This document shows positions 16,088 to 25,334 of a DNA stretch of 64,000 nt, one piece after another. The stretch comes from Deltaproteobacteria bacterium (lineage in GTDB: Bacteria > Myxococcota_A > Polyangia > Haliangiales > Haliangiaceae). The stretch lies in assembly GCA_020630875.1 (NCBI GenBank), contig JAHDIH010000005.1, forward strand, positions 391,933-455,932, written 5' to 3'. The notes below the pieces were generated by a model, which saw nothing but the letters and a program-made list of their open reading frames with translations, did no database searches and was not told the DNA's origin. Both the position numbers and the translations under genes were made by a program. The first letter of the stretch is position 1. Each line of letters starts with the position of its first letter.

Positions 16088-17276
16088 AGACATTCTAACG
16101 GAGCTTTATTCTAGGCAGCGAAAGGGCGTTGTCCTGGGTCTTCAGCGCATGCAGGTGGCACTTGGGCAGTTGGGACGGCCCGAGGCACGAGCGGTTAATG
16201 TCATCGTCGCAGGAACCAATGGTAAGGGGTCTACTTCCGCGTTTGTAGAGTCGGTGGCAATCGCTTCTGGTTTGTCTGTGGGGGTGTTTTCTTCGCCGCA
16301 TCTCAATAGGTTTACCGAGCGTTTCCGGGTTAACGGGCACGAGGTTTCAAAGCAGCAGCTTGTGGCGGTGGCAGGTCCTATATTGAAGATGGGCCTGACC
16401 TTTTTCGAAACTTGCACGTTGTTGGCTGCTAAGATATTCGAACAGGCAAGTGTTGATTTGGGAGTTTATGAGGTAGGGCTTGGGGGGCGTTTAGACGCGA
16501 CGAACGCACTGGATTCATCGGTAGCGGCAGTTACATCGATTGGATTGGATCACCAAGAGTGGCTTGGAAACACGCTTACTGAAATCGCCGAAGAGAAAGC
16601 AGCCGTGTTTCGCGGCAGGGTGAGCGTAAACGGAAGTCGGTACCACTACGTTGACAACCTCGCAAAGCAGTGGGGAAGCTCAAAGATCAATGTAATCGAG
16701 CAAAGTGACTTGGAAACGGGACTGAAAGGTCAACATCAACGTCAGAATGCTGCGACGGCTTTGGGAGTTTGTCATGCTTTGACGCGATGGTTCCCTCGGT
16801 TAAGCGACGAGGAAGTATTACGACTGGGAATTGCCAGCGCTCGACTTCCGGGACGGTGGGAAGTTTTGCAACGCAGCCCCTTGGTCGTTTGCGACGGAGC
16901 ACACAATCCATCTGGGGCGTTGGCCGTCCGCGACGAGATAGAAAGAAGGGACTTGCGACCAACGTTGGTGGTTGCTGGCTCTAAGGGAAAAGATCATGGT
17001 GCTATTGCTTCGATTCTTTCTCCGGTGGCCCGCCGCGTTATCGTGACGCAAGCAGCGCATCCGCGAGCTGAGGCCGCTGCAGAAGTCGCAAAATCATGGC
17101 GGACGTGCGAACTCGCAGGCAATTTAGCAGAAGCCGTACAACGTATCCCTGTCGGTCCGATTGTAATTTGTGGAAGTCTGTTTTTGGTAGGGGAAGCGCG
17201 AGCACTCTTTCTTGACGAACCGACCGATCCCCTAGTGGTGGGAGAAGAATTGCGCCAAGGGGTGATCATCCCGTAA
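16074..17276 (+). CDS. folC: Dihydrofolate/folylpolyglutamate synthase FolC
   Basis: A 400-residue Mur-ligase-family enzyme that adds glutamate to dihydropteroate or tetrahydrofolate. The P-loop is GTNGKGS (47-53), followed by the omega-loop region (FSSPHLNRFTERFRVNG), the ATP/Mg block (YEVGLGGRLDATNA) and CDGAHNPSGA for the glutamate domain. It overlaps accD and is followed after nine bases by a gene for a secreted protein. The ATG at 16074 matches the family N-terminus. Confidence 0.95.
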   Translation: MAKYEDILTELYSRQRKGVVLGLQRMQVALGQLGRPEARAVNVIVAGTNGKGSTSAFVESVAIASGLSVGVFSSPHLNRFTERFRVNGHEVSKQQLVAVAGPILKMGLTFFETCTLLAAKIFEQASVDLGVYEVGLGGRLDATNALDSSVAAVTSIGLDHQEWLGNTLTEIAEEKAAVFRGRVSVNGSRYHYVDNLAKQWGSSKINVIEQSDLETGLKGQHQRQNAATALGVCHALTRWFPRLSDEEVLRLGIASARLPGRWEVLQRSPLVVCDGAHNPSGALAVRDEIERRDLRPTLVVAGSKGKDHGAIASILSPVARRVIVTQAAHPRAEAAAEVAKSWRTCELAGNLAEAVQRIPVGPIVICGSLFLVGEARALFLDEPTDPLVVGEELRQGVIIP

Positions 17277-17285
17277 ACTCCTCTC

Positions 17286-17780
17286 ATGGGAAAAGGGATT
17301 GGTTTAGTATTGCTCACTGCGGCTTTGGGAGCGTCTTCGTCTTCAGCTCAACATCGCGAAGGAGAGTATGGTGGGGTTACGCCGGGGGTGGTGACCCCCT
17401 ACGAAGCACTCCCTAAGAAGCGGATTCTTTGGAAGAATAATAGAAAGAATGCGATGTATTGGGCCGGGTATTTACCAAGTAAGGACAGAATCTTTCTGCA
17501 GTTATCGTCAGAAGTAGCCCACGAGACCTCAGCGCAAGGCAAGAAGGCTTGGGTCTTCCTTCCAGGCATTCGCCCGGCGCGCGGAAACTGGTGGCGGCGC
17601 ATGGACACCTCCGGGTTCAAGAAAAGTCTGCAGGAGATCCGTGTGAAGCGGGTAGGAAAGCGGAGTAGTTGGGGACGGGCCGGACTGGTGATTGAACTAA
17701 CTTTTGAAGAAGGAGGCTCACCAAGTGTCACGGGGCAAACGCTGGAGGATGGCTTCCATTATTTAATGCTTACGCTTTAG
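17286..17780 (+). CDS. Secreted protein, unknown function
   Basis: A 164-residue protein with a Sec signal (MGKGIGLVLLTAALGASSSSAQ). The mature part is predicted mostly beta, with a segment (WVFLPGIRPARGNWWRRMDTSGF followed by a basic strand and LVIELTFEE) that faintly resembles AMIN-type peptidoglycan- or envelope-binding domains. This resemblance is a guess. It lies nine bases after folC and 85 bases before the YfgM-like gene, in the same direction. Confidence 0.65.
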   Translation: MGKGIGLVLLTAALGASSSSAQHREGEYGGVTPGVVTPYEALPKKRILWKNNRKNAMYWAGYLPSKDRIFLQLSSEVAHETSAQGKKAWVFLPGIRPARGNWWRRMDTSGFKKSLQEIRVKRVGKRSSWGRAGLVIELTFEEGGSPSVTGQTLEDGFHYLMLTL

Positions 17781-17865
17781 CCGCTGGCAACGGATTGGTT
17801 CTAATTACTGTCTATGGTATGGACAGTGAGGAAATTGACTTGGTATCAACCAAGCCGGAGCAGAT

Positions 17866-18585
17866 ATGGCCAAAAAAGAGCAATTAAGTGAAAAGCAAGA
17901 CGTATTTCTATCTAAGACCGAGCAAATCGGTGAAAAGTTAAAGCCCTATAAGAAGGCGCTCATCTTTGGTAGTTTAGCAATTTTGGTGGCGTTGGTAGCG
18001 CTCTTTGGATTCAGGCACATGCAGGGCAAGAAATCTCAAGAAGCTACTGCCAACTTACTTGACGTGATCGATATAGGAGGCGATGCAATCCCTGATGGGG
18101 AAACCAAGAGTCGCGAGGAGCTTCTTTTGGCGGCACTTGACTCTCGTGGGGCTGCCTTAGAACCGGTTGGTTCTAGCTCAGAAGTACTACGAGCCTCAGC
18201 ACTTTTTCGGAGCGGCAAGTTCGCGGAAGCTGCGGCGTCATGGCAAGAAATTGCTGGCAGCGACATGCCTGGTGGAATCAAACGAATGGCAAAGCAAGCA
18301 CGAGTTCGCGCCCTTGACGCTGCTGGGAACCCAGGAGAGGCACTGTCCTTAGCGAGCTCTCTAGCTGCTGATGGAGCAGCCACAGGTAGTGATAAACTAA
18401 TGCACGCTCAGCTTCTGATTGCCAGCGGTAAAGCGGAGGAGGCTAAGTCCATCCTCGAGACGATCAAAGAAAGCGAAGAGCTCGGAGTTGCAAAGCTTGC
18501 GAATCACTTGCTGACATCGCCAACATTGCCAACGCCTCCACCTGCCACAAGCACGGAACCTGAGACGGCTCCGGTGGAAAACTAA
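17866..18585 (+). CDS. YfgM-like membrane-anchored TPR protein
   Basis: A 239-residue protein with a charged N-terminal tail, one transmembrane helix (about residues 31-50, ALIFGSLAILVALVALFGF) and periplasmic helical repeats. This architecture and its position directly before a BamB-like gene mirror the yfgM-bamB pair of E. coli, where YfgM works with the SecYEG-associated periplasmic chaperone network. The C-terminus is Pro/Thr rich. Sequence identity to YfgM is not assessable by eye, so the assignment rests on layout and topology. Confidence 0.7.
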   Translation: MAKKEQLSEKQDVFLSKTEQIGEKLKPYKKALIFGSLAILVALVALFGFRHMQGKKSQEATANLLDVIDIGGDAIPDGETKSREELLLAALDSRGAALEPVGSSSEVLRASALFRSGKFAEAAASWQEIAGSDMPGGIKRMAKQARVRALDAAGNPGEALSLASSLAADGAATGSDKLMHAQLLIASGKAEEAKSILETIKESEELGVAKLANHLLTSPTLPTPPPATSTEPETAPVEN

Positions 18586-18588
18586 CAT

Positions 18589-19695
18589 TTGCGCCCCTTA
18601 ATTTTAGCCATCTTGCTTGTGGCGTGTCAGCCGCCACCTGCGACGTTGCCATCACCTCCAGCAGTCCTGAGTTACCTGTGGAAAAAGGATTTGGCTCTGC
18701 GAATGAATGCGCAGGCTCCACAGGAGTTCTCTCAGCCTGGCGTTGACTCGCAAACGCTCTACGCTTCGAGTTCTGCAGGAGAAATGTGGGCGATGGACAA
18801 GCAGTCCGGGGAGTTAATTTGGCGCAAACCAATTGGTAGCGTTGCAGCGGCTCCGACCCCGTATCTAGGTCGGGTGTATGTAGGCACGAGGGATGGTCGT
18901 GTTAAAGCGTTAGAGCGTCACGACGGCAAAGAGTATTGGGCGCACCAAGTGAAGGGGGCGGTCGACAATCGGGTTCGAGTGGCCGCCGCAAGCGATATGG
19001 TGCTTTTTACAACTGCCAACGATAAGGTGGTTGCGTTAGATTATCAAAGTGGCAAGCCCAAGTGGGAGTACGCTCCCGAGCCCGGTCCGATTAATCAGCT
19101 CAGAGGCAGTGCTGGATTGGCGATTGCGTCCGGAGTTGCGTTTACTGGCTTTTCAGATGGTTCTTTAAGAGCGATTCGTATTTCTAACGGAAGTCTTGTC
19201 TGGTCATCAAGTTTGTCAGAAGGCGGAGATGAGTACACAGACGTTGACGCGACCCCTAAGCTCGTCGGCGATCTCGTTGTTGCTGCCAACGCTGGGACCG
19301 GGGTTTACGGCCTTGAGAGGGAAAGTGGTGGCGTCCGTTGGAAGTTTCCGCTCTCCAATGTAGCGGGGATCGCCGCGGATCGAAATCTCATCTATCTAAC
19401 TGCCGTCGACAAGACCGTGGCTTTGGATCACAAGGGGATTTTGCGTTGGTCGCATAGTACGGAAGGCTACGGCGACCCCAGCCCTCCCGTAATTCATGCA
19501 AACTACCTGATTTACTCTCTGCGAGATGGTGGGGTGGTCGTGGTGGATAAAACGACCGGAACTCCGCTTCAGCGGTTTGATCCAGGAGACGGGGTATCGA
19601 CCACGCCTTGGGTTCATCCGGACGGGGACATGTTCTTTGTATCGAATCGCGGCATTCTGTACGCATTTCATCTCCGAAAATATCCTACTCAATAA
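18589..19695 (+). CDS. bamB: BamB-like beta-propeller lipoprotein
   Basis: A 368-residue lipoprotein (MRPLILAILLVAC, Cys13) with repeated PQQ/beta-propeller blades of the type Y-A-S-S-S-A-G-E-M-W-A-M-D, V-Y-V-G-T-R-D-G-R-V-K-A-L and V-V-A-L-D. In E. coli BamB is the propeller subunit of the outer-membrane barrel-assembly complex. The start is TTG three bases after the YfgM-like stop; no ATG or GTG would keep the lipoprotein signal. Other PQQ-repeat lipoproteins exist, but the neighbour and the presence of bamA in the window favour a BamB role. Confidence 0.78.
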   Translation: MRPLILAILLVACQPPPATLPSPPAVLSYLWKKDLALRMNAQAPQEFSQPGVDSQTLYASSSAGEMWAMDKQSGELIWRKPIGSVAAAPTPYLGRVYVGTRDGRVKALERHDGKEYWAHQVKGAVDNRVRVAAASDMVLFTTANDKVVALDYQSGKPKWEYAPEPGPINQLRGSAGLAIASGVAFTGFSDGSLRAIRISNGSLVWSSSLSEGGDEYTDVDATPKLVGDLVVAANAGTGVYGLERESGGVRWKFPLSNVAGIAADRNLIYLTAVDKTVALDHKGILRWSHSTEGYGDPSPPVIHANYLIYSLRDGGVVVVDKTTGTPLQRFDPGDGVSTTPWVHPDGDMFFVSNRGILYAFHLRKYPTQ

Positions 19696-19711
19696 AAACT
19701 CGAGCCGATAT

Positions 19712-19741
19712 TTGACATCGGCTTGCGACTAAGTTTATAAG
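19712..19741 (+). promoter_or_regulatory. Promoter for initiator tRNA
   Basis: A perfect TTGACA (19712-19717), an 18-base spacer and TATAAG (19736-19741) end 11 bases before the tRNA. The -35 overlaps the right arm of a 7-base stem-loop (19703-19723) that may mark the end of the bamB transcript. Confidence 0.8.
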
Positions 19742-19752
19742 ACACTCCCTGA

Positions 19753-19826
<74 letters not shown>

Positions 19827-19830
19827 CAAA

Positions 19831-19864
19831 GAAACGCCTGGAACTCCAGGCGTTTCGCATTTTT
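19831..19864 (+). terminator. Intrinsic terminator after tRNA-fMet
   Basis: A perfect 11-base stem (GAAACGCCTGG / CCAGGCGTTTC) with a 4-base loop is followed by GCATTTTT. It begins four bases after the mature tRNA end. The 81 bases between it and the sigma-factor stop hold nothing recognisable. Confidence 0.88.
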
Positions 19865-19945
19865 CGGCTAGAACGCAAGAACTTAGAACGGTCTGCTAAT
19901 TCATTCATTACGCGTTTTTTTTGCGCACCGCGGTACTCCCGAGCG

Positions 19946-20728
19946 TTATGCCTCTGTGGGAGCAAGAATTCTAGAAAATGAAGCATCCAACTGGCTACCT
20001 AGTGACGCCACGATTTCATCGATTATGCTTGGGGAGGCACCCAGCTCGTTGGCCATGGACTCCTTGGTGGCCTTGAGTAGCGAGAGTCGAATATCTACCA
20101 GCCAACGCCTTAGGGTGGCTGGGTGGCACTGGTACAATGTGGCAATATCGGATTGGGCAATACTAGCATCTAGCGTCAAACGAAGGATGTTTCGCTCTCT
20201 ACTAGAAAGTTTTTGCACCGCGGTGGCGAATGCCGCCTTGAACTCCTTATTATGCTTCTTAGCAGCTACGGTCAGGTCAGGAAAACGTTCCAGTGCTTCC
20301 TCACTTGTGGTGGGCTTTGTCTTGCGATGGATACTAATCGCCGTGCGACCTGCAATTAGCGCAACAAGTCCAGGGAGGTTTCCTCTGTGCGCGTAACGGA
20401 CTATTGCCGGTGGGGGGCCAAGGAGCAGCTTCTCCCGAGTACGTTGAAGCACTTCATCAGCAAAGTCATGACCGTCCATCAGATGGCCAACCTTTACTTT
20501 GGCGCGAGTGAGCCAAAGCTCTACTTGTTTCACGGCCCTAGCGTCTTCGTTTATCGCTGCCGCAGCAAGGTAGAGCGATTCAAAACCTGCGGCAGAGGTC
20601 GGGGGAGTGATTTCGTATGCAGCCAGCAGTTCAAGAAGCGTCTCGATGCTCACGTCGATTTCGGGCCATCGCTTTCGACCTATGGCCACACAGGCCTCAG
20701 CGGTTTTCTCATTGCTGGAAGGAGTCAC
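19946..20728 (-). CDS. ECF-like sigma-70 family factor
   Basis: A protein of about 260 residues resembling small sigma-70 factors of myxobacteria. A region 2-like helix set lies near the middle (DFADEVLQRTREKL, LPGLVALIAGRTAISIHR) and a region 4-like helix-turn-helix near the end (LSSRERNILRLTLDASIAQSDIA...CHPATLRRWLVDIR). I place the start at a GTG at 20728 because a TATACT -10-like box lies 9 bases upstream on this strand, implying a nearly leaderless message; an ATG at 20767 would overlap the divergent kinase gene. The partner is likely the kinase, which carries an anti-sigma-like Cys/His motif. Regulated promoters are unknown. Confidence 0.72.
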   Translation of the reverse strand: MTPSSNEKTAEACVAIGRKRWPEIDVSIETLLELLAAYEITPPTSAAGFESLYLAAAAINEDARAVKQVELWLTRAKVKVGHLMDGHDFADEVLQRTREKLLLGPPPAIVRYAHRGNLPGLVALIAGRTAISIHRKTKPTTSEEALERFPDLTVAAKKHNKEFKAAFATAVQKLSSRERNILRLTLDASIAQSDIATLYQCHPATLRRWLVDIRLSLLKATKESMANELGASPSIIDEIVASLGSQLDASFSRILAPTEA

Positions 20729-20730
20729 TT

Positions 20731-22788
20731 GTGAAAAAGTATAATCTAGTGCCAGCCGCAGGAACATGCTTCGACGATGCAAAGCTTCTGGATATCGCAG
20801 ATGGTAGCTGGCCGGACATGACCGAGGTAGATAATCACGTCGATACCTGCATAAGCTGTCGTGAGCTTTTGGCACTGGCCGTTAGTGGAAGCAGCATGCC
20901 GAAGAACGTAGGGCGCTACACTCCTTATCGGCTAGTAGGTCAAGGAGGCTTTGGGGTAGTTTACGCAGCAGAGGATCCATTGTTAGCTCGTGAGGTAGCG
21001 ATAAAGATCATAGATAAGCGGATGATCGATGCGGCTCGCTGTTTGGCTGAAGCGCAAGATTTGGCAAAAGTTAAGAACCCTCACGTACTATCGGTGTTCG
21101 ATGTGATTGAGAGCGACACGCACGTCGCTATTGTCACCGAGTTGCTTCAGGATGCTGTGCCGATTGATGCGTGGGCACGCAACAAGCCAAGGGACGTGAT
21201 AGCGCAAGCGATGAGGGACGTTTGCCAAGGCATTGCGGCTATTCATCAAGTAGGGCTTCGTCACGGAGACATTAAGCCTGCCAATATCGTCCTGGAAGGT
21301 TCTCGCGTCGTAGTGATTGATCTAGGACTCGCGAGTCGTGGAGGAGGCACTCCACGATATATGTCACCAAAGAAACTTCAAAGTGGAAGCGACCCCGGCG
21401 AAGATGTTTACGCGTTAGGGCAAGTGCTCCAGGAACTTACTTCTGGTTGCGAAATGTTTTCTGGAGCGGAAGGACCAAGTCACCTTATGGAACTTAAGCG
21501 CAAGGAAGTAGCTAGCGATCTAGTTGCCGCGGCGGCAATGCGAGGGGAATACTCCAATGTTCAAAAGTTGGCCCAAGCGCTAGAACCACCGAAGAAATCT
21601 CGGCGTCAACTCGCACTTCTATTGCTTTTTGTTGGCATTGTTGCCGTGATCACGGCGATTTTCACTCGGGAAAGTTCCTCAATCGGCTGGGGGTGCATGG
21701 ACAATGTTTCACGTGCCTACGAGCATCATCAAAGTGCACGGGTGCTAAAGACCGCATCGGCTCTTTGTGTCCGCGGTGGTATCACTAAGCCGCAACAACA
21801 ATGCCTTGAAAACCCTGCGTTGGATCCCGCAACATGTCAGTACTCTGATGACTCGTCGCAGTCAGCAAATGCGGGACTTGTCGCCATTAAGCAAGCAAGG
21901 TTAGCAACTGCTGCGGGTAATCTCAAAGAGGCGCGAGGGTGGCTTGCTAAATCGGAAGGTATTCAACGAGCCCATGTGGTGACCCCAGCAAAACTACAAG
22001 TCGAAAACTTACTACTTGATGGCGAACTTAATGCGCATGAAGGAAATCTCGAGGTTGCGATAGAGCGGCTAAAGAAAGCAAACTCCCTTGATGGGACGCG
22101 GTCGGATATTCTGACCGCACTCGCTAACGCGTACAGGCTGAGTGGCTCCCTCGATAAATCTCTAAGCTTGCATAAGCGAGCCCTCGCGCTGGACGAAGAA
22201 GCAGGGCGCGAGAAATCACTGGCACGGCATTTTCACAATATTGGGGGAGTGTTTCGAATGAAGTTGCACTTTACCGATGCACTTGCATTCTATCGAAGGA
22301 GCTTGGCGTTGAAGGAGGCGCCGTTGGATAGAGCCCTAACAATGAACAGCATCGGTATCACCCAGCTAGCAATGGATGACTGGCGCCTTAGCGTGGCAAC
22401 CCTTGCAAAGGGAAGGCGTATTGTGAGGGGGACAGGGCATGAAGTGGAAGCGCTCATCAACTACAATTTTGCCCTTGCAAGTAAACAAGGAAGAAAAGTT
22501 GTCGCTTGTAGAGAGGCCGCGCTTGTTGCTACGAGCTTGTTTACAGCTCTGCGTGGACGCGCCAGTGACCAGGCGGTGCAGGCTCGAGAACTGGCGCAGC
22601 AATGCCGCAGGGAGAGGTTGAACCGGGAGTATCCACCTAAGTTAAAGACTTCGGTTCCCGGTGGCAACACGCTCTACGAGCACCAAAAGCCCCTGACTTC
22701 TCCCCGCAATCCACCCAACCCAACGGTTGCACCAAAGCGTACTCCGCCCCCCGCAGGAAGCACTCAATACTTTCACGACGGAGCATAG
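20731..22788 (+). CDS. Membrane Ser/Thr protein kinase with anti-sigma-like zinc motif and TPR region
   Basis: A 685-residue protein. Residues 1-50 hold an H-x3-C-x2-C motif (H36, C40, C43) typical of zinc-binding anti-sigma domains. Residues 67-285 form a Hanks-type kinase: glycine loop VGQGGFGVVY, Lys92 (AIK), catalytic HGDIKPAN (Asp180; HGD instead of HRD) and DLG (197-199; instead of DFG). A transmembrane helix follows at 292-311, then a periplasmic region with TPR-like repeats (about 370-600). The GTG start has an AAGGAG ribosome binding site; longer frames upstream run into the divergent sigma gene. It probably regulates the adjacent sigma factor by binding and phosphorylation, which is inference. 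Confidence 0.85.
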   Translation: MKKYNLVPAAGTCFDDAKLLDIADGSWPDMTEVDNHVDTCISCRELLALAVSGSSMPKNVGRYTPYRLVGQGGFGVVYAAEDPLLAREVAIKIIDKRMIDAARCLAEAQDLAKVKNPHVLSVFDVIESDTHVAIVTELLQDAVPIDAWARNKPRDVIAQAMRDVCQGIAAIHQVGLRHGDIKPANIVLEGSRVVVIDLGLASRGGGTPRYMSPKKLQSGSDPGEDVYALGQVLQELTSGCEMFSGAEGPSHLMELKRKEVASDLVAAAAMRGEYSNVQKLAQALEPPKKSRRQLALLLLFVGIVAVITAIFTRESSSIGWGCMDNVSRAYEHHQSARVLKTASALCVRGGITKPQQQCLENPALDPATCQYSDDSSQSANAGLVAIKQARLATAAGNLKEARGWLAKSEGIQRAHVVTPAKLQVENLLLDGELNAHEGNLEVAIERLKKANSLDGTRSDILTALANAYRLSGSLDKSLSLHKRALALDEEAGREKSLARHFHNIGGVFRMKLHFTDALAFYRRSLALKEAPLDRALTMNSIGITQLAMDDWRLSVATLAKGRRIVRGTGHEVEALINYNFALASKQGRKVVACREAALVATSLFTALRGRASDQAVQARELAQQCRRERLNREYPPKLKTSVPGGNTLYEHQKPLTSPRNPPNPTVAPKRTPPPAGSTQYFHDGA

Positions 22789-22793
22789 ATTGA

Positions 22794-23921
22794 TTAATTG
22801 GTTGGTGGCGTCAGTTTATAAAGTGAGCCAGCAAGCTTAGCTAGGTATACTTCGCCGGAGGGTCCATAGCCAAAGGTGGACGTGCCATCGCCTATCGACA
22901 TCACCTCTTGACTTACGCCTTCGCATAAAGCGAAGAGGCCGTCGTTGCAGAAGTCGGCGTAAAAGTAGGTCCCCTGAGGTATTGCGAGGTTCATTCCTCG
23001 GTAGGCGACGCCGCCAGTAATTGAGCAGAAACCACTGGCGTGAGTATGAGTGACGGCTGGCTTTACATCTTGCGTAGGACAAGGTCCTTCGTGACAGTGA
23101 TTACCTTCCCAGAAATCCCAACCAAGATCGCGTCCTCCGTCTGCTGTGGTCAAGAGGGAAATTTCTTCCTCTGTGCTTTGTCCCACATCTGCTACGTAGA
23201 GTTTGTCGGCGTCACTGTCAAAACTTATACGCCAAGGATTTCGGACTCCGTAGACCCACACCAAGGGATGCCCACCCCCGTTTACAAAAGGATTGGAGGG
23301 AGGGGACGATGCAGTCCCGGAGGCAGACACATCGATTCGCAATATCGAACCAAGTAACGTTTGTGGGTCTTCTCCCTGCTCTTGTGGGTCTCCTCCAGAG
23401 CCTCCGTCCCCACTTCCCACGTAGAGGTAGCCATCCGGTCCAAACGTCATTCCGCCGCCATTGTGATTGGCAAAGGGCTGTTCAAACGAAAGTAGATTGC
23501 CCACGAGCGTCGGCGGGGCGTTGGTGTTGGGACTGCCAGTTTGGTATTCAGCAATCACGGTTTCGTCGTCTTGCGTAAAGTTTACAAAGAGTCTTCCATT
23601 TTGCAAAAAGTCCGGGTGGAGGGCCAAGCCGAGGAGTCCCTGCTCGTTGCCCCCATCGGTTACCAGCGTCTCGATATCGAGAAAAGGCTGAGGGATCAGG
23701 CTCCCATTTTCAATTATGCGAATCCGCCCTGGTTGTTCAACGACGAAAATGCGTTGGTTGGGGTCACCGTTTACCGACTGAACGTCGACGGGCCTTTCAA
23801 GTTCAGAGGTAACGAGTTCGGCAGCAAGCTCGAGACCTTCGCAAGATGCGGCTGTCTCGGGGCCTTCGTTGCCTGCGCAACCACTAAGAGAAACGAACAG
23901 AATTAGTAGTTTTGCATTCAT
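22794..23921 (-). CDS. PQQ-dependent glucose/sorbosone dehydrogenase-like lipoprotein
   Basis: A 375-residue lipoprotein (signal MNAKLLILFVSLSGC, Cys15) with the six-bladed propeller of the soluble glucose/sorbosone dehydrogenase family: FVVEQPGRIRII, EQGLLGLALHPDF, NHNGGGMTFGPDGYLYVGSGDGG, and YGVRNPWRISFD. Such enzymes oxidise aldose sugars with PQQ and calcium; many homologues have no tested substrate. Several Cys in the last third suggest disulfides. Its ATG overlaps the stop of the upstream thioredoxin-TPR lipoprotein gene as ATGA, so the two are cotranscribed and perhaps functionally linked. Confidence 0.85.
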   Translation of the reverse strand: MNAKLLILFVSLSGCAGNEGPETAASCEGLELAAELVTSELERPVDVQSVNGDPNQRIFVVEQPGRIRIIENGSLIPQPFLDIETLVTDGGNEQGLLGLALHPDFLQNGRLFVNFTQDDETVIAEYQTGSPNTNAPPTLVGNLLSFEQPFANHNGGGMTFGPDGYLYVGSGDGGSGGDPQEQGEDPQTLLGSILRIDVSASGTASSPPSNPFVNGGGHPLVWVYGVRNPWRISFDSDADKLYVADVGQSTEEEISLLTTADGGRDLGWDFWEGNHCHEGPCPTQDVKPAVTHTHASGFCSITGGVAYRGMNLAIPQGTYFYADFCNDGLFALCEGVSQEVMSIGDGTSTFGYGPSGEVYLAKLAGSLYKLTPPTN

Positions 23922-25243
23922 GGCTTCTCCGCTACTTTCAGCTGGGCATTTTTGAGACTTCGAGGCGAACGGAGGTGCTTAGGGAGACTGTTGTAGTAGT
24001 CGACGACTGCTTGCCAATGCGGCTTAGCGTCAACGTCTCCGCCAGCTTCGATGATTTCTGCTTTAAGTGTTAGGATACGTCCCTTGCGTGGGCCGTATCC
24101 TTTAGTAAGTGCACGTTCAATTGCAGCGCTGGCTTTGTTGTACCGCCCGAGTTTTAGATAGAGCCATGCGAGTCGGTACGGCGGGTCGTATTCGTTGAGA
24201 AGCGCTTTCTCATTGGCGTGAATTCGTGGCAGCAGCGCCTCATGTTCTCCTAGAAAATCATGCACTTCAGCCAAGGGCCACAAAAACGTCATGGCTTGTT
24301 GTGGGGATTTGGCGTTGTCAAATGCTTGTAGCAGCAGTTCTTTTTGCTGTTTGGCGTAGTCTTGGTCTGTTGCGACGAAAATCGCCTTTCTCCATGACTC
24401 GGGAGACTGCTTGTAAAAGTATCGAAGAGCCCCTAGTAGCGCCGACCTGTCGTCTGGGGCGAACTCGGGGGAGTTACTCGCGTCAGCAATGTCTTTAATT
24501 GCAATTTCAAGTGACTCACTAGGCGACGTTTCTTTTTGCTCTTTTCCAATCTCGCAACTGGCCATTGAGTAGGCGAAGTCTACCTTTTCCATCCCGCCAA
24601 GCGCTTCTCTGTAAGAGCGAAAAAATGAGCTGCAGTTGTGGTGCTTCCTTGCGCGTACGTCTAGAAGCGCTAGCGCGGCCATATTTCTACCTGGCCAAGG
24701 ATTGTCCATCGCCATTTTCTCTAAGCTCGCAACGTGGTCACTCGGGGCTTGTAGTGCTGCAGCAAGTTGTAATCGTTTTTCGTTGTCTTCTATTTTGCTC
24801 ACTTTGGACGCGGTGGTGATTAGCTGCCTAAAGCCTTCCACAGAAGTAGTGCCTTGCTTTTTGAGTAAAACATCGCCGGACGACGTTAAGAAGTAAAACG
24901 TTGGCCATGCGGCAACCGGAAAACGCTTCATCAGTGCTTCATTTTCTGGTTTGTCTGTTTCTACCGCCACCCAAATGACGTCTTGTGCTGACGCGCCGAG
25001 TTCCTTTGCCTTTAGAACGTAGTGCTTCATTGAAAGGCAGCTGTGGCACCACTTGGCCCAAAAATCGACAACGACTGTTTTTTTCTGCGCTGCTGCCTTT
25101 TGAAGGGCCAGGTCAAGCTCTGCCCCGGTATGCCAATGAATCGTGGCGGTTGGGGCATGGATTGCTTTGGAAGCGCTGACTTTCTGAGGCAGTTCCTTAG
25201 AAGAAGCGCAAGAAACGAGTGCAAGTAGTATGAGAAATCGCAT
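23918..25243 (-). CDS. Thioredoxin-domain lipoprotein with C-terminal helical repeats
   Basis: A 441-residue lipoprotein (MRFLILLALVSC, Cys12). Residues 35-150 form a thioredoxin fold similar to the C-terminal domain of DsbD: VVVDFWAKWCHSC (Cys66/Cys69) and the cis-proline block VAAWPTFYF. The rest is helical and TPR-like (EYDPPYRLAWLYLKLGRYNKASAAIERAL). It is probably a periplasmic reductase or isomerase keeping Cys of envelope proteins reduced. It is coupled by ATGA to the sugar-dehydrogenase lipoprotein, which has several Cys and could be a client. Confidence 0.82.
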   Translation of the reverse strand: MRFLILLALVSCASSKELPQKVSASKAIHAPTATIHWHTGAELDLALQKAAAQKKTVVVDFWAKWCHSCLSMKHYVLKAKELGASAQDVIWVAVETDKPENEALMKRFPVAAWPTFYFLTSSGDVLLKKQGTTSVEGFRQLITTASKVSKIEDNEKRLQLAAALQAPSDHVASLEKMAMDNPWPGRNMAALALLDVRARKHHNCSSFFRSYREALGGMEKVDFAYSMASCEIGKEQKETSPSESLEIAIKDIADASNSPEFAPDDRSALLGALRYFYKQSPESWRKAIFVATDQDYAKQQKELLLQAFDNAKSPQQAMTFLWPLAEVHDFLGEHEALLPRIHANEKALLNEYDPPYRLAWLYLKLGRYNKASAAIERALTKGYGPRKGRILTLKAEIIEAGGDVDAKPHWQAVVDYYNSLPKHLRSPRSLKNAQLKVAEKP

Positions 25244-25334
25244 GAACCCGCTTTTATCACAGATCGTACTTCTCGTGTTTTGACCCCCGATTTGCGGTGG
25301 CGCAACTTACTGATATCCTCTATGTTCCGCGCAG

